Assembly: GCA_037957365.1 (NCBI GenBank)
Contig: JARHVA010000123.1
Location: 2,464,001-2,528,000, forward strand
DNA from: Torreya grandis
Lineage: Eukaryota > Streptophyta > Pinopsida > Cupressales > Taxaceae
Direction of reading: 5' to 3'
DNA length: 64,000 nt
The stretch's first letter is position 1. Every line of letters begins with the position of its first letter. The position numbers and the translations under genes are program-made. This document shows positions 34,853 to 46,160 of this stretch, one piece after another. The notes under the pieces were generated by a model. The model had not been told where the DNA came from, did no database searches, and saw nothing but the letters and a program-made list of their open reading frames with translations.

Positions 34853-35543
34853 TGTTAAGGTGTGGAGCCTAAAAGCTTCACATATGAGCACATTTGATAG
34901 TTTCAGGTCTACACAGTCACCGACATCAGTCAGGAGTGACTGACATCGGTCAGGTGCAGTTGAAGAGACACCGACGTCGGTAGATGATCGGCTGACGTCG
35001 GTCATAGGCAAGCAGGTAGGAACCAGCATCGGTTACCTATGCATCCAGAAAGCTATTTCTGAGGATAGAACTGAGTGTTTGCATGATGAGTTTAAGTTGT
35101 AGTCTTAAGTTCGCATCTCTATTATTAGTAAGATTATTTTTAGAGCCCTTGTTCAAGAGGCTTAACTGTTGGTTGTAAGTGCATGCTCAAGTCTCCTAAT
35201 ACTATATGTAGAATTAGATCTTCTTAGCTTAGTGTGAATAAATGTTGAAGAACAGTACAGAGTTGAATCAATCCAGGTTGTTGGAGTTGATTATTCTTGA
35301 TAGAGAGAGAGCTCTTGAGGGATAGAGATCTAGTGAGAGATCTATACATCTGAGAGAGGTGTGGAAGAAAAAAGTTTCTTCAATTGTATTCCTTTTGTAA
35401 AGAGTTTAATACAAGTTTTCAGGGTGGTTTCTTGTATCTCTTGTTCTTTGCTATTATCTGATTCTAGTTACTTATCTATCTGATTTAATTCCGTGGTTTA
35501 TTGCTTTCATAAGTGTAATCATATTGTTGGCTGATCCCCAACA
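34853..35543 (+). repeat. 3' LTR of element D
   Basis: 691 bp, TGTTAAGGTGTGG to CCCCAACA, with canonical ends. Differences from the 5' LTR cluster in the first ~150 bases, in and near the palindrome array. Confidence 0.92.
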
Positions 35544-35548
35544 AGCTT

Positions 35549-35764
35549 GATCATGGTAATGTGAAGGAATACAAGGCCCATGATTCTGTGCAAAGGGATT
35601 ATACATAAAAAAGTAGATTTCTGAATGGCACCAGGCTGCTTAACCAGCGAATTTAACTTAGAGTCACCAGATGTTGAAGATACTTGATTTACTGTAACAG
35701 GACCAACATCAATCCTAAAACTTTACTTCGTTGTCAAGCTGGGTCCCACCAGGCATGCCAAAAC
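35549..35764 (-). pseudogene. 5' start of element B internal ORF and primer-site-like motif
   Basis: On the - strand an ATG at 35606 (MYNPFAQNHGP) matches the start of A's ORF (MYNSIIQSHKP). Between it and the LTR lie a block conserved with A (GACTCTAAGTTAAATT) and TGGCATGCCTGGTGGGACC at 35760-35742. Element D interrupts the ORF about 55 bp downstream of this start. Confidence 0.5.
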
Positions 35765-35930
35765 TATTGACGCTGGAGATTGCACCCGGGTCAAGGAGGC
35801 CTAACTCCTGTCTTCTCAATGAAACATGGAAACTCTCCTCTCGCCTGTGGGACCGACGAAGCTGGAGGAGAGAGTCTCTAAATAAGGGCTAGCTCCCTTT
35901 GATGCATCGTGTTTTTTCCAGCAAGTGCTA

Positions 35931-35998
<68 letters not shown>

Positions 35999-37384
35999 GG
36001 GGGGATGAAAAGGGAGAAAGAGAATGCAGGAAAAACAAACCTACTCTAAAGAGGTGATGCACCAAAAAATAAGGTCGACCTTCACACATCCACTTTTAGA
36101 ATCAGACAAATATAGACATACTCTACACATTTGGTAGAAAGGACCAGGCTGTAAAAGACTAACAGGGAGGCTTTCATGAAAACACAAAAAATAGAAAATC
36201 ACTAAGGCACTGTGAAATGTGCACTGTAAGTAACTTCCTCTATTTTAGTCTTCTAAATGTTAGCTCTTCTCCTTTCAGTGGTAGAAATGGCACCTTGTAA
36301 ATGACAGGTCTGCTGGTGTCGAACCTATGAGAGCATCAAGAAATAATGACTGGACACAGACAAACACTCAAGGCATACTCTGAAATATCTATCCAAATGG
36401 AGGTAAAAAACTACATTTTATTTGATTCAGGTGAAATTTTGCTAGGGCTGCGCCTTAGCAAAAGTGGAAGAACTAATTTTTCTCAAAAATGAGAAGTTAA
36501 AATATATAGAAGAAAGGATAAAGAAACTTGGCACTTTTTTTTTGACAAGTTGGCCTGTCGCGTCCCATTGGAAAGAAGAAACACTGTTGTGTTATCATCA
36601 TCCTAGAAAAAGCCTGCTGGAACCATGCTGTATAATTGCCAAATTTGACTTTGGTGTTTGAGCTTTAATGTGGAAGCATGGATCGTGCCTCTTTTCTACC
36701 AACAGACTAAAATTTGTCCCCTTTTAAATGCACGGGCCGTGTTACTTGCTATTTGCACCATTTGGAGACTATCGAGTAATAAATCGCCTTCTCTCTATGC
36801 CACCTAGACTGCTTGATTGCTCCGTGCCTCGTCATTCTTCTTGCCTTGTCACCTCTTGCTTTGTCCTTTGTCTATTTTGTCTTATTTGGCCTAGTCGGCC
36901 CCTTGGGTGAACTTTCTGGGCAGGTCACTTCAATTTGGCTCTTCTAGTTAGCGCTTCCCTTTGCCTTTTAAAAATAAATGGCTATCTCCTTTTTGTAAAC
37001 TTGACGTCCTCAAAGATGTCATTGGGCCTGTTGGCTTCTCTTTCTAAACTTCTTCGTGGCCTGCTTAGTCTTAGCATCTAGTCAGGCACTCCTTTCCTTG
37101 TTATTTCGACCGGTCTTTTGGAAAAGTCCTCGGATGGTCCCATTGAATGTTTTGAACGCCCCTTTGAACCATTCGATTGAACCTTTTGTACTGAACTAAA
37201 GCATTGAACTTTTGGTTGAACCTGCCAGCTTTGAAACAAGTGATGAATGGACCAAGGGTGGTCGAACCACTAAACCAGGGCATGAAAAGAACTCTCTAAA
37301 CTTGCTGAACCCAAAAATGACTAGCATTAAATAGCAGGTGAAGAAGGTGACCAAAATTTTGCCTGTGGGCAAAATGGGTCAATA
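35765..37384 (-). repeat. Right LTR of element B, full length
   Basis: 1620 bp, TATTGACGCTGG to GGGTCAATA. It contains an (AT)n tract and G run, the - strand TATA region at 36498-36510, and a short TTGAACC array (37149-37310). It is related to the A LTRs in the first ~150 bp and in the TATA and array regions but is 0.9 kb shorter. Confidence 0.85.
35936..36004. repeat. (AT)n microsatellite with G9 run
   Basis: About 30 AT units followed by nine G, inside the right LTR of B. The A LTRs have only a short A/T-rich stretch here, so it expanded in B. Confidence 0.95.
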
Positions 37385-38280
37385 GGAAGACCTGACCAAA
37401 GATATATTTATTCCATCTATGAACTTCCTATTTATATGCTGAAGTTTTTTGACTAATCTGAACATAAGAGTGCCCTGGATAAGAATTTTCCACCATTGGG
37501 CCACCAATTGTCTGAAGTCTTTATGTTTAATCCACATAGCTTCAAAATAGAAGGGGAAAGGACCACATTGTCCCTGATCTTTCCAACTGAGGAAGATAGG
37601 GAAATGATCAATTATGGTTCTAAGAAAAGCCTGTAAAAGCATATTATGATAATCATCCTAGTTACTAGAAATAAGAAATCTATCTAACTTAACTTGGATC
37701 ATTTGGTCTCCTCTTCTTCTGTTAGACTAGGTGAAATTTTGATTTTGCAATTCAACATCCAACAATCCCCAATCATTTATAAATTTAGCAAATTCAAACA
37801 TGCTTTTAGAGTAATTAATAATCCCACCATGTTTTTTAGAAGGGTATAACTGAGTGTTAAAGTTTCCAGTCAACATCCATCTAGTGTGCGGGGAGTTAGT
37901 CCTGGAGCTACTCAAATCGGTCCATAAATTTTATTTCAATGCTCTGTTATTTGGGCCATAGACATTGATCAACAACCAGTTCAAAGAGGACAAAGAGAAG
38001 TTAAAAATCAAATAATGTTTATTATAAGAAATAAGAGAACCCTAAATTTTAGCACTGTTCCACATAGTTACAATCCAACTTGAAGCCCCTTCAGCCAGAC
38101 TAATGCAAAAACCAGCCTTAGGCCATATGTAGTTAGCTATTTTATTAAAACTCTCCTCATTCATCTTGACCTCTTGGAGTAATAAAATATCTAATTTATT
38201 ATCTAGTATGCAATTTTTAACCTCAAACTATTTGGAGGGGTTGTTAAAGCCCCTCAGGTTCTAAGATAATATTCTCATTT
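37385..38280 (-). pseudogene. Endonuclease domain of the LINE ORF2
   Basis: AP-endonuclease-like domain that nicks target DNA for LINE insertion. On the - strand it starts ILS-stop-NLRGFNNPSK (stop at a former Trp), then LDILLLQEVKMNEESF with the catalytic Glu, NWLLINVYGPN, WMLTGNFNTQLYPSKKHGG (about 37880, where the family's GDFN has become GNFN), KLDRFL and TIIDHFPIFLSW (about 37605) with the catalytic Asp-His pair. It ends at the GGAAG duplication next to element B and continues as RT at 22700. Confidence 0.8.
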
Positions 38281-39717
38281 AGAGGATTTGAGGGAATGGG
38301 TCTCCAGTATTTTCTGTTTACCACTGGGAATCTCCCTAGAAATCTCTCGTTGTCTTGTTTCTCTTAGGGTTGGTCTCCCTTGTTTGGGGTCGGTGCCAAC
38401 ATTTGTATATTTTTTACCTTTGTGGTTCTTTTTCTTTGGGGTAATCCATTCTTCTTATTCATTACTACTGCCATTTTGTCCTATTTCACCTATCACTGAA
38501 TAATTGACTGATTGGTCGCCTACTTTTAGAGCATGGAAAGTATCTATGTTTGAATGTAAGGCTATTTCTCCCTCAGTATTTAATATTTTTGGAGGTAGTT
38601 CTAACTAATCATCTCTTAAAACTTTGCCTTCTACATCATCGCCATCTATCCGTTGGGCACAAATTTCCCCTTCCTCATACATGTTGGTCTATTGATCCAA
38701 AGATTTATCTGTGTCTGTTTTAACCTTCTAACTATCATTGTCCATGACCTTCTTGTTATTCTCCTCTAGGACAACTTTTTCCCCATTACTAGAGACCTCC
38801 TCCTAACCAGCTTTTCCCCTAACCTTTTCAGTATTATCAACATTTTCCACATTGCCCCCCATTCCCTGACTACCAGAGTTTCTAGGTTTGTGAGGCTAAT
38901 CCTCACCTTCAATAGGGGAATCATCTTTCCTTCCCATTTGCTTCGCCTTACATTGGGTCATTATATGTCCCTTTTTCCTACATATTTGACAAAAAGTGGT
39001 AGCATTTTCATATATGATTGGCTGAGTCCAAATCCCATATTTAGAGTTTAGCTCTATAGATGTGGGAAGGGTCTGATTAATCTCTACATTGACACACAAC
39101 CAAACATACACACATCTGTATTATGTTTTGGTGGTATGATCTACAGTCACGCATTGGCCAATAGAGTTTCCAATAGCCATAAATATTTTTTCATACCAGA
39201 ATTCCAATGGGAACCTTGGCAATCTTACCCAAGTAGGAGTAGACTTGTTGAGGTTTGAGTTGGGGTCGAACCCCAATTTCCAAGAGCACAAAACAAGTGA
39301 ATGTGGGCCATACAGCCTTGGTCCTTCAACAAGAATAGCTATCATATCCTCCCTATTCATAAATCTAAATAGGAATAAGCCTCTTGCCATAGTAGTGATT
39401 GAGACACTACCTTTAGTTCTCCATCGAGACATTACCCATTTCCTAACCATCTCAATATTAGGACGGAAGGAGAAAAAATTACCTACCAGCGCAAGGTCCA
39501 TGGTTGCCATGATTTCCTCAACTAGATCATCTAGGATAGTCAGGGCCATACCCTCAATGGAATCTTTTTTGACAGGAAGGCTTGACATGCTTTTAGTATA
39601 ACACATCTTTTCCCCCATTAATGTTTTCTTCCATCCATTGGAGGGAATGTCATCTATCAAATTCAGGTCCCCAGAGACACTGCCAAAGGCAGTAACCTCC
39701 ATTGGATCCGTAAGCAC
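38281..39717 (-). pseudogene. LINE ORF1 (DUF4283 and zinc knuckle)
   Basis: The first 198 codons are open (39717-39121). The DUF4283 domain is at about 39500-39170: ALVGNFFSFRPNIEMVRKWV, GSVSITTMARGLFLFRF, VLCSWKLGFDPN, WVRLPRFPLEFW. After stops at about 39121 comes the zinc knuckle CQICRKKGHIMTQC (about 38985-38945, all four ligands present). An acidic middle and a basic tail follow (EEWITPKKKNHKGKKY, about 38460-38410), with stops. A stop at about 38281 separates it from ORF2. It would bind LINE RNA. Confidence 0.8.
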
Positions 39718-39740
39718 TCAGATCAGACTCAGAGGGTCCT

Positions 39741-39779
39741 AATTCTATTTTTATGAATCATCTAAGTAATTTTATTACA
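39741..39779 (+). repeat. 3' LTR of element G, displaced end
   Basis: The segment from AATTCTATTTTTATGAATCA to ATTTTATTACA matches the last ~39 bases of G's 5' LTR (4229-4267). It starts with the second copy of the LINE target-site duplication. Confidence 0.65.
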
Positions 39780-41665
39780 AATGTAGTAGATCATGACATT
39801 TTGGCTATCTCTTCCCAAGATATCATTTCTTACTAGTGTCAAAAAATAAAAAATAAAATTTATTTTTAAGCTTTATATCATCTGTTAAATCTAATATTTT
39901 TGTAGTCACTTCCTTTTTATGCATTGAATGTATTATAACACCATTCAAATCAAATATTATCAATGTTGATCTTTTCCACTTTACATCTACAAGTAGTGAA
40001 TAATCAATTATTTTTTTCTATAAAAAAATTCAAATGTTACTAACACATGAATTTAATTTTTTCCTTTTTAAGAAACTCACACTTAGTAATTATAGTTACT
40101 ATTGGTGAGTTTAAATATTTTTAATGAATGACACATATTTGAATGTAGCCCCATATGTTCTAACTATTTACACAAGTACAAATATTTATTTTTTATGTGA
40201 ACCCCATATTCCATCAAATATTCAACTAGAAGGAATTTTAAAGCAAAATGCAACATTAAGATCCAGAGAAAAATATTTCTTCTTATCTATGAATAATATA
40301 TTTTTTGACCCATAAACACTTATGTATTTGTATGTAGTAATTTTCATATTTTAATGTATATTTGAGCAATATTTTCACTCTTGAATATTAGAAATCTATC
40401 ACTTGTTTTGAAATTTGATGTTCCCATTGTAAAAGTAAATCTCAAGATTTTTTAGAAACTCAAATTGGTTAATGAAAGAGCAGATAACACTTGAATCTAG
40501 ATGAGTAAACCACAACTATACATCCAAGTATTTCATTCTAATCCTTAATAAGCCATATCCAATTATGCGTTGAAAGTATGTATAACATAAAGATGAAAAT
40601 TATGACATTATTTTTGTAAATTTTATTTTAGAATTCTCCAGAATTCCAAACTACAATTCTTCTACTCCTAATATCAATAACTTTTTTTAATGGGAATGAG
40701 ACCTAAAACAATTATAACAAATAATTTCACTCAATATTTTTGTAGTCTATATATGATTTTTTTAAAAATTATTAAAAATTTTTACATAAAGTACCCAAAA
40801 AAAAAAATTACAACAATTATAAAAATAACAATAAAAACATATAACATGTATTCTTATAGAAATTGTTTAAATTTTTTGACAATAACTATAAAATAGAAGA
40901 GTGTTGTGTTTTTACAATATCTCTAACACCACTGTCATCATTAATTAATCAGAATTGAGTAAACAATGTTGAAAATAGTCACGTATCTTTATGAAAGTTT
41001 TGATGTAACAAAGTTTACTTTTAGTATCCTTTTTTGTTCATAGTCGACCACAATAGTAGTTGATGTAGAAAACCCAAAACTATTAATGCCATTCCAAAAA
41101 ATATATAATTATTTTATATATTTCTTATATTTTAACATATTTGTTAGTATCTTAATAGAACAAAAGAATCTTATCAATTTTATTTTAGTATATAGCTTTT
41201 CATATATATTTTTGATAGTTGCTTCTGTATTAGAAACACACCAAAAAAGAAAACTGAAATTTATTGGAGATAGTTTTTAATAACTTTAGTGTTGGGTCCT
41301 TTATAAGTATGTTTTCTTTGTTCATTTGGAATGAGTGCTTATCAATTTTGTTCAAGACTTTAATTATTAGTAAACCTTCCAAATCTAGAATAATAACAAA
41401 AAAAATTGGTGTAATTGTAAAAATTAACATATAAAAGATTAACACAAAATATTAAATGTTTATAAATTTTAAATTCATTATTTAAAAGGTTACATACTTA
41501 AAATAAGCATTATTTTTTAGTATAATTTCTCCATCTCCAATTAATGATTGTGTATCTTGAGATTCCTTTGTTTTTTTTTTCATTTACATTTAATTTATAT
41601 TAGAATGAAATGCATACAATAATAAAACTAGTTACTCATTAAGATTTGTTGTGCTAATTATAAAT
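39780..41665. other. AT-rich intergenic DNA between the two nests
   Basis: Very AT-rich with no domain-bearing frame on either strand and no LTR ends. The last ~125 bp (41540-41665) resemble sequence right of element F (see 61358-61810). Confidence 0.55.
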
Positions 41666-41992
41666 TGTTAGAGGGGCCATAATCGAGGATTAACTAGATA
41701 GGATCATATGCACGAGGCTAAATATGTATGGAGTAGTAAAATCTGAAAAATGACTCACAAGAGGAATAAACTTGTCTTCACAATAAAGACTTGTATCAAT
41801 GAGCATTGGCCAAAAATTACATTGGAAGGTACATTATATATTGAGGAATTAGGTCACCCAAAAAAGTAATTAACTCAACTCACAATTAGAAAATGACTTA
41901 AAGTAAATTTCTCTTAATGACTTATTATTAACCTTAGAGTTAATTAGATTGTGTAGGTAAAACCACATAGTGGGAAAAATCCTACACTAACA
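41666..41992 (-). repeat. Left LTR of F (3' LTR)
   Basis: 327 bp, + strand TGTTAGAGGGGCC to CTACACTAACA. A - strand TATA candidate (CTCAATATATAATG) lies near 41824-41837. Its partner is 60937-61267. Confidence 0.85.
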
Positions 41993-42057
41993 CCCTCTTA
42001 AGCATAGCTTAGGTGGGTAGAAGAATTAGGTCCCATCATAGAGGCCTGATGAGATAC

Positions 42058-43440
42058 CTAATTACATAAAAATGATCCCCTAGAGGAGGAAGAATATGGA
42101 GCTATTTGAACCACAAGAGTAGCCAACAAATGAAAATACTTGCTCTCAATGAAAGGTTTGGTGAATATATTAGTAATTTGCTCCATTGTCTGGATGTAAC
42201 AAAGATCAATGACTTGCTCATGGATGAGCACCTGAATGAAATACATATGAATATCGATATGATTGATCCTTTGATGGAGGACCAAATTCCTACAAATATA
42301 GATTGTACTTTGGTTATTGCATAAGATGAATATTGGTCATCGAATCTGGATGCCCAACTTAGTGAGAATCTCTTAGAGTTAAATAGTCTCAGTGGTAACA
42401 TTAACAACTCCTTTAGAAGATAAAATAATAGATTAATGTTAGTTACTTGATCAAATAATTAGATTTGAATTGAGGGATAAATTCTACCCTAAAGTAGACT
42501 TACATTTTTGAATATCATCAACCCAATTTGAATCTATATAAAAAATCAAGTCAATGTTGATACTTGCTTCATAGTGAATCATGAAACTACGAGTACCTTG
42601 AATGTAGTGGAAAATCTACTTAACTATTTTGCAATGCAATTCATGTTATTTTTGCATGAATCTAGATACCATGCCCACTACATATGAAATATCAAGTCTA
42701 GTGTGCATAAGGTAGATGAGACTATCAATAATTTGTCGATATGAGGTAACATCAACCAAAGGAGATTAATAATTAGCCTAAATCTTCACACCAAATATAA
42801 AAATATTCAGAGGTGGCATAGAGTCATCTATGTTAAATTATTCAAGTAAATCAAGAGCATAGTTAGATTTTTAAATAGTGATCCCATAATGAGACATAGA
42901 AATTTCAATACCAAGGAAGTAGTGCAATAAGCCTAAGTCAGTCATTGAAGACCTATCAGACAAAGAAGTTTTCATTATTGTAATGGCAGATAAATAACTC
43001 TATGGGATCAATAACTCATCCACATAGAGAACTAGAATCAATAGTGAATCATCCTACCACAAAATGTAGACATTCAGATCAAAAAAGCATTTGGTGAACC
43101 CAATAAAAAGAAGAAAGGAGTCCATCTTGAAATATCAAGCTTGAGGAGCTTGTTTGAGGCCATAGATTTTTAAAGTTTTTAAACTAAGCATAAATCTTCC
43201 ACAAATCCTTGTAGTTGTTCCATATAGATTTTTTCTTTGAGGTCACTTTCAATAAAGGCACTCTTCACATCCATCTAATGAATATTCTAGTGATTTGATG
43301 TGATAATGGTGAGAGTGAGTTGGACTAAATTCATTTTGGTAATTGGGGTGAACGGATTGGTATAGTCAATGTTAGATACCTAAGAAAAATCTTTTGCTAC
43401 CAAATGTGCTTTTAACTTGGCTACAAACCCATCTATTGTA
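42058..43440 (-). pseudogene. Element F reverse transcriptase and RNase H
   Basis: The - strand frame holds the copia RT segment MDVKSAFIESDLKEKIYMEQ (about 43275-43215) and the catalytic box region DDSLLILVLYVDELLIP (about 43060-43010), where YVDD has become YVDE. The RNase H end is HQRINHIDIHMYFIQ and IQTMEQITNIFTKPF (about 42280-42140). Many stops. It is too decayed to place in a lineage with confidence. Confidence 0.7.
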
Positions 43441-45090
43441 AATTTTTTTTGGTATATCCACCTATGTTGAACAAGTTTTCTTACCTTAAGAAGTGGAATT
43501 AAATCCCAAGTGTTGTTCCTCAACAAGGAACCATATTCCTCTTCCATAGAAATCTCCCATTTAGGAGTTCTTGATGCTTCATGAAATGATTTTAGATTGA
43601 AATTAGATGCAATGAAAGCGTGTGAGACATCCTAGAATTATGAATGGGTTTGCTTAGTGTCTGATGGATCTCCAACCCATTGGATATCACTTTGCAATGT
43701 CTATCTAGCCTAAATAGGACTAGTGCTCAAAGAGTCAAGAGGATATTCCTTAGCCTTTAAATATATTCTAAGAGAAGGAGCAATGGAATCCTAATCAATA
43801 CTCTCATCAAGAACTAGAAGAAGAATTTGGATCATGAGAAATCTACTCAGGTGGATATGAATAATCAAAACTATCATCTAATCTTAGTAAATCCAAGGAA
43901 GGAGGAATGCCACGTGTAGATTCTTAAGACCATTTTTGATTTCAAACACTCGTCCCAATAAAAAACTCACTATTGGTGGGATAAAGAAGCTCGTATCTAT
44001 TAACACCTTTAGGATATCCAATGAAGATGCAAGGTTAACTCTTAAGTTACATTGCCTTATGTTTCTTCTTCAGAATGTGGGTCATAGTAGGAGATCCAAA
44101 CACTCAAAAGTGCTTCACTATGGGTTTTCTACCATTTCAAGCTTAAAAAGAAGTGACTTCCTTCAATGATTTATGAGGAGCATGATTCTAGATATAACAC
44201 ACATAGTTGATGGATTTGGCCCAATACTAAGGTACAAGAGACTTGGAGTGTAGCATACAATTTTACATTTCCTTTAAGGATATGTTATTGCACTCTACAA
44301 CACCATTATATTGAGGATTATATAGAGTTATATGTTGTATATCAATCCCATCTTATATACAAAATTTTTCAAATCGATTATTGATATACTCACCATTATT
44401 GTCAGTGCTTAAAATATCGTTGGCTTTACCTAACTATTTTTATACAAATGCCTTAAAGTCTTAAAAATGATCAAACACCTCTAATTTTTTCTTAAGAGAA
44501 TACACCCAAGTATGCCTCAAAAAGTTATCAATGAAAGTAAGCATGTACTTTGTTTTATTGAATGAAGGTTTTGGAATTGGGCCATTAATGTCACTATGGA
44601 CAATCTCCAATATCTATTCAACTCTTCATGATTTTCCCTTGTCATACTTTTCCTTATGATTTTTATCAAGTATGTAACCTTGGGAAAATCTATAAAACTT
44701 AACTCGTGAAAACCCTGAAACCATGTCTTGAAAATTGAGTTGCTCTAGGTAGCGATAGTTGAGATGGTTGAATCACTCATGCCATAATTTACTCACTCCA
44801 TCTAAATGAGTGAGCAATACACTAGAGGGTTGATTATGAGAAAAATGTGAGAAATTATATAATTGTCATTGGTCATTTGCTTTCTAAAAAATAATGGAGT
44901 CAATATTTTCTTCTCTAATAACCATAGAACTAGGTGTGAACTCAACTATCTTACCTAAATTTATGTAAGTGATCTAATAAATAGATAGGAGATTGGTGGA
45001 TAAAGAAGGAACACATAGAATATCATGAAATGTCCCATCATTCACTTCAACAGATCCAGTCCCACTAACTTCTACATAAGTATCATCCCC
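43440..45090 (-). pseudogene. Element F integrase
   Basis: Integrase core pieces: DNNGEYINNRFEKFC (about 44410-44365) with the second catalytic Asp and following Glu-containing segment, then NPQYNGVVECNNISLKEM (about 44335-44270) with the catalytic Glu. Then the copia-specific block FGSPTMTHILKKKHKAM and PCIFIGYPKGVNRYELL (about 44110-43985). Interrupted by stops throughout. Confidence 0.65.
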
Positions 45091-46160
45091 CAATAAGATG
45101 GAAGGCATAAAACAAGGCTCCAAAGATGAGAACATGTCCTATGATGAATCCATCTAGTGCAATGCACCAAAATCAATAATCCATGTGGAAAGATGGGATA
45201 CAATTATAACAAGTAATTTTCCCTTCTTACTTTATTTGGCCTTAGCAGACTCATGTGATAATGAAATATGATTGGAAGACTTAGGGACACTAATGTTATG
45301 CTTCTCGATCATCTTAGTCAATTGGTCAATCTACTTCTTCATGCATTTGGATTCATCATGCCTAGATTTATTACATTAGCCACATGTGAGTTATTCTTTC
45401 TCGAGTTTCCCCTCTGAAGAGGAGGACTCTTTGTATGATTTAGACTTAACATTAGATTTATGACTCTTTTTTTACTTTAGTTTCTTCTTATTTTGTTTCT
45501 TCTCATTACTACCAAAATCCTTCTATTTATCATGATTCATAATTAAGTCATGAGATTTAGATGAATTCAATGTACCCATTTGAATGAGCTTGCCTTAATC
45601 CTGAGTCAAGTCAGTAGCAAAGTCATCTAAAAATGGCATGTTCCACATAACTCCAATGGTATTCTTAGTGGAATGGAAGGTAAAAATCAAGATAGAATAG
45701 TCATATCCCAATTTGGCAAAGATGGAAAGGATCAATTGATCATATTTTTTGTCAATGTTGCATAGTTTCATCTATTACCTAAGTGATTTGAACTTTGTGA
45801 AGAAGTCTTGTATGGTATCAAAATTGCTTAAGCTCAAACTGATGAGCTTGTTTTCCAACTTATGACCTCTCTTTATGTCTTTTTTCCCAACTAGTTTTTC
45901 TAATATGGTCCAGACTTCATTAGGATTAGTGGTAGATTCAATATGAAAGCGCTAGTTGAGAGACATAAATAGGAATATAAGATAGTAAGCTTCATCACTT
46001 CTATTATACCACTTCACCTCATTTGCCTCAGGTTCCAATTCATTTTTTTTACCCATAGTGATTCAATATAAGCCTTTACTTCTTAAGAGGATTTTCACTA
46101 AATTTTCACTCGTGATAGTTGAAAGGTGTAAGAATCAGAATAGAACTTAGATCCATGGTG
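45090..46160 (-). pseudogene. Element F gag and protease
   Basis: The gag start region reads DLSSILILTPFNYHEW (about 46160-46110), the short hydrophobic opening common in copia gag. A basic Lys/Ser-rich stretch and a broken zinc knuckle CGxCNKSRHDESKC follow (about 45405-45360). WIIDFGALHxMDS (about 45185-45145) is a protease whose D-S/T-G has become D-F-G. Heavily interrupted. Confidence 0.6.

Larger units (their letters stand above)
29866..35543 (+). mobile_element. Element D: Ty1/copia, Tork/Tnt1-like, best preserved
   Basis: Two 691-bp LTRs (29866-30556, 34853-35543), TGTTAAGG...CCCCAACA, with a perfect target-site duplication AGCTT (29861-29865, 35544-35548) inside element B. It has a tRNA-Met primer site, a single gag-pol frame with integrase before RT (the copia order), and a purine tract before the 3' LTR. 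Gag start, protease, integrase and RT signatures resemble the Tnt1/Tork group. Coding is interrupted by about seven stops and two 1-base deletions, but the RT-RNase H frame is open. Confidence 0.92.
22706..37384 (-). mobile_element. Element B: relative of A, carrying copia elements C and D
   Basis: LTRs at 22706-23249 (544 bp) and 35765-37384 (1620 bp) have TGTTGAC/GTCAACA-type ends. A perfect 5-bp duplication GGAAG (22701-22705, 37385-37389) lies inside the LINE endonuclease-RT region. Without C and D the element is about 4.6 kb. Interior and LTR match element A in many blocks, including the region starting CTAACTCCTG/CTAGCTCCTG and the internal ORF. The short left LTR is explained by a deletion of about 1.08 kb. 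No pol domains of its own are seen. Confidence 0.85.
9479..39740 (-). mobile_element. L1-type LINE, split by elements A and B
   Basis: Non-LTR retrotransposon on the - strand. Order from its 5' end: ORF1 with DUF4283 and zinc knuckle (39717-38281), endonuclease (38280-37385), [element B], reverse transcriptase (22700-19960), [element A], RNase H (11961-11490), an extra ORF (11124-9691), and a tail ending in an A-rich remnant at 9483-9479. The reading order and frame context continue across both insertions. The target is G's 3' LTR, with an imperfect duplication AATTATATTG / AATTCTATTT at 9469-9478 and 39741-39750. Without A and B the LINE would be about 7.6 kb. EN, RT and RNase H together match known plant L1 elements that gained an RNase H. 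Confidence 0.75.
3919..39779 (+). mobile_element. Element G: Ty3/gypsy chromovirus, split by a LINE in its 3' LTR
   Basis: LTR retrotransposon with the order LTR, tRNA-Met-type primer site, gag, protease, RT, RNase H, integrase, chromodomain, purine tract, LTR. The coding part is 4684-9130. The 3' LTR runs 9161-9478 and resumes at 39741-39779, because a - strand LINE (9479-39740) was inserted in it. The segment at 39741 aligns with the last ~39 bases of the 5' LTR (shared run AATTTTATTACA). The chromodomain after integrase places it among chromoviruses. All genes carry stops. No convincing target-site duplication flanks 3919 and 39779, so G is old or has been rearranged. Confidence 0.75.

Noticed and set aside
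3840..39860. Loose similarity (CTAGTGTCAA and nearby blocks) between the left flank and the right flank of G, as if it were a long duplication
   Set aside because: Only short AT-rich matches with gaps; too long for a target-site duplication and not convincing by eye.
42106..42324. + strand 72-codon frame in element F
   Set aside because: Antisense to the recognisable RNase H end of F on the - strand.
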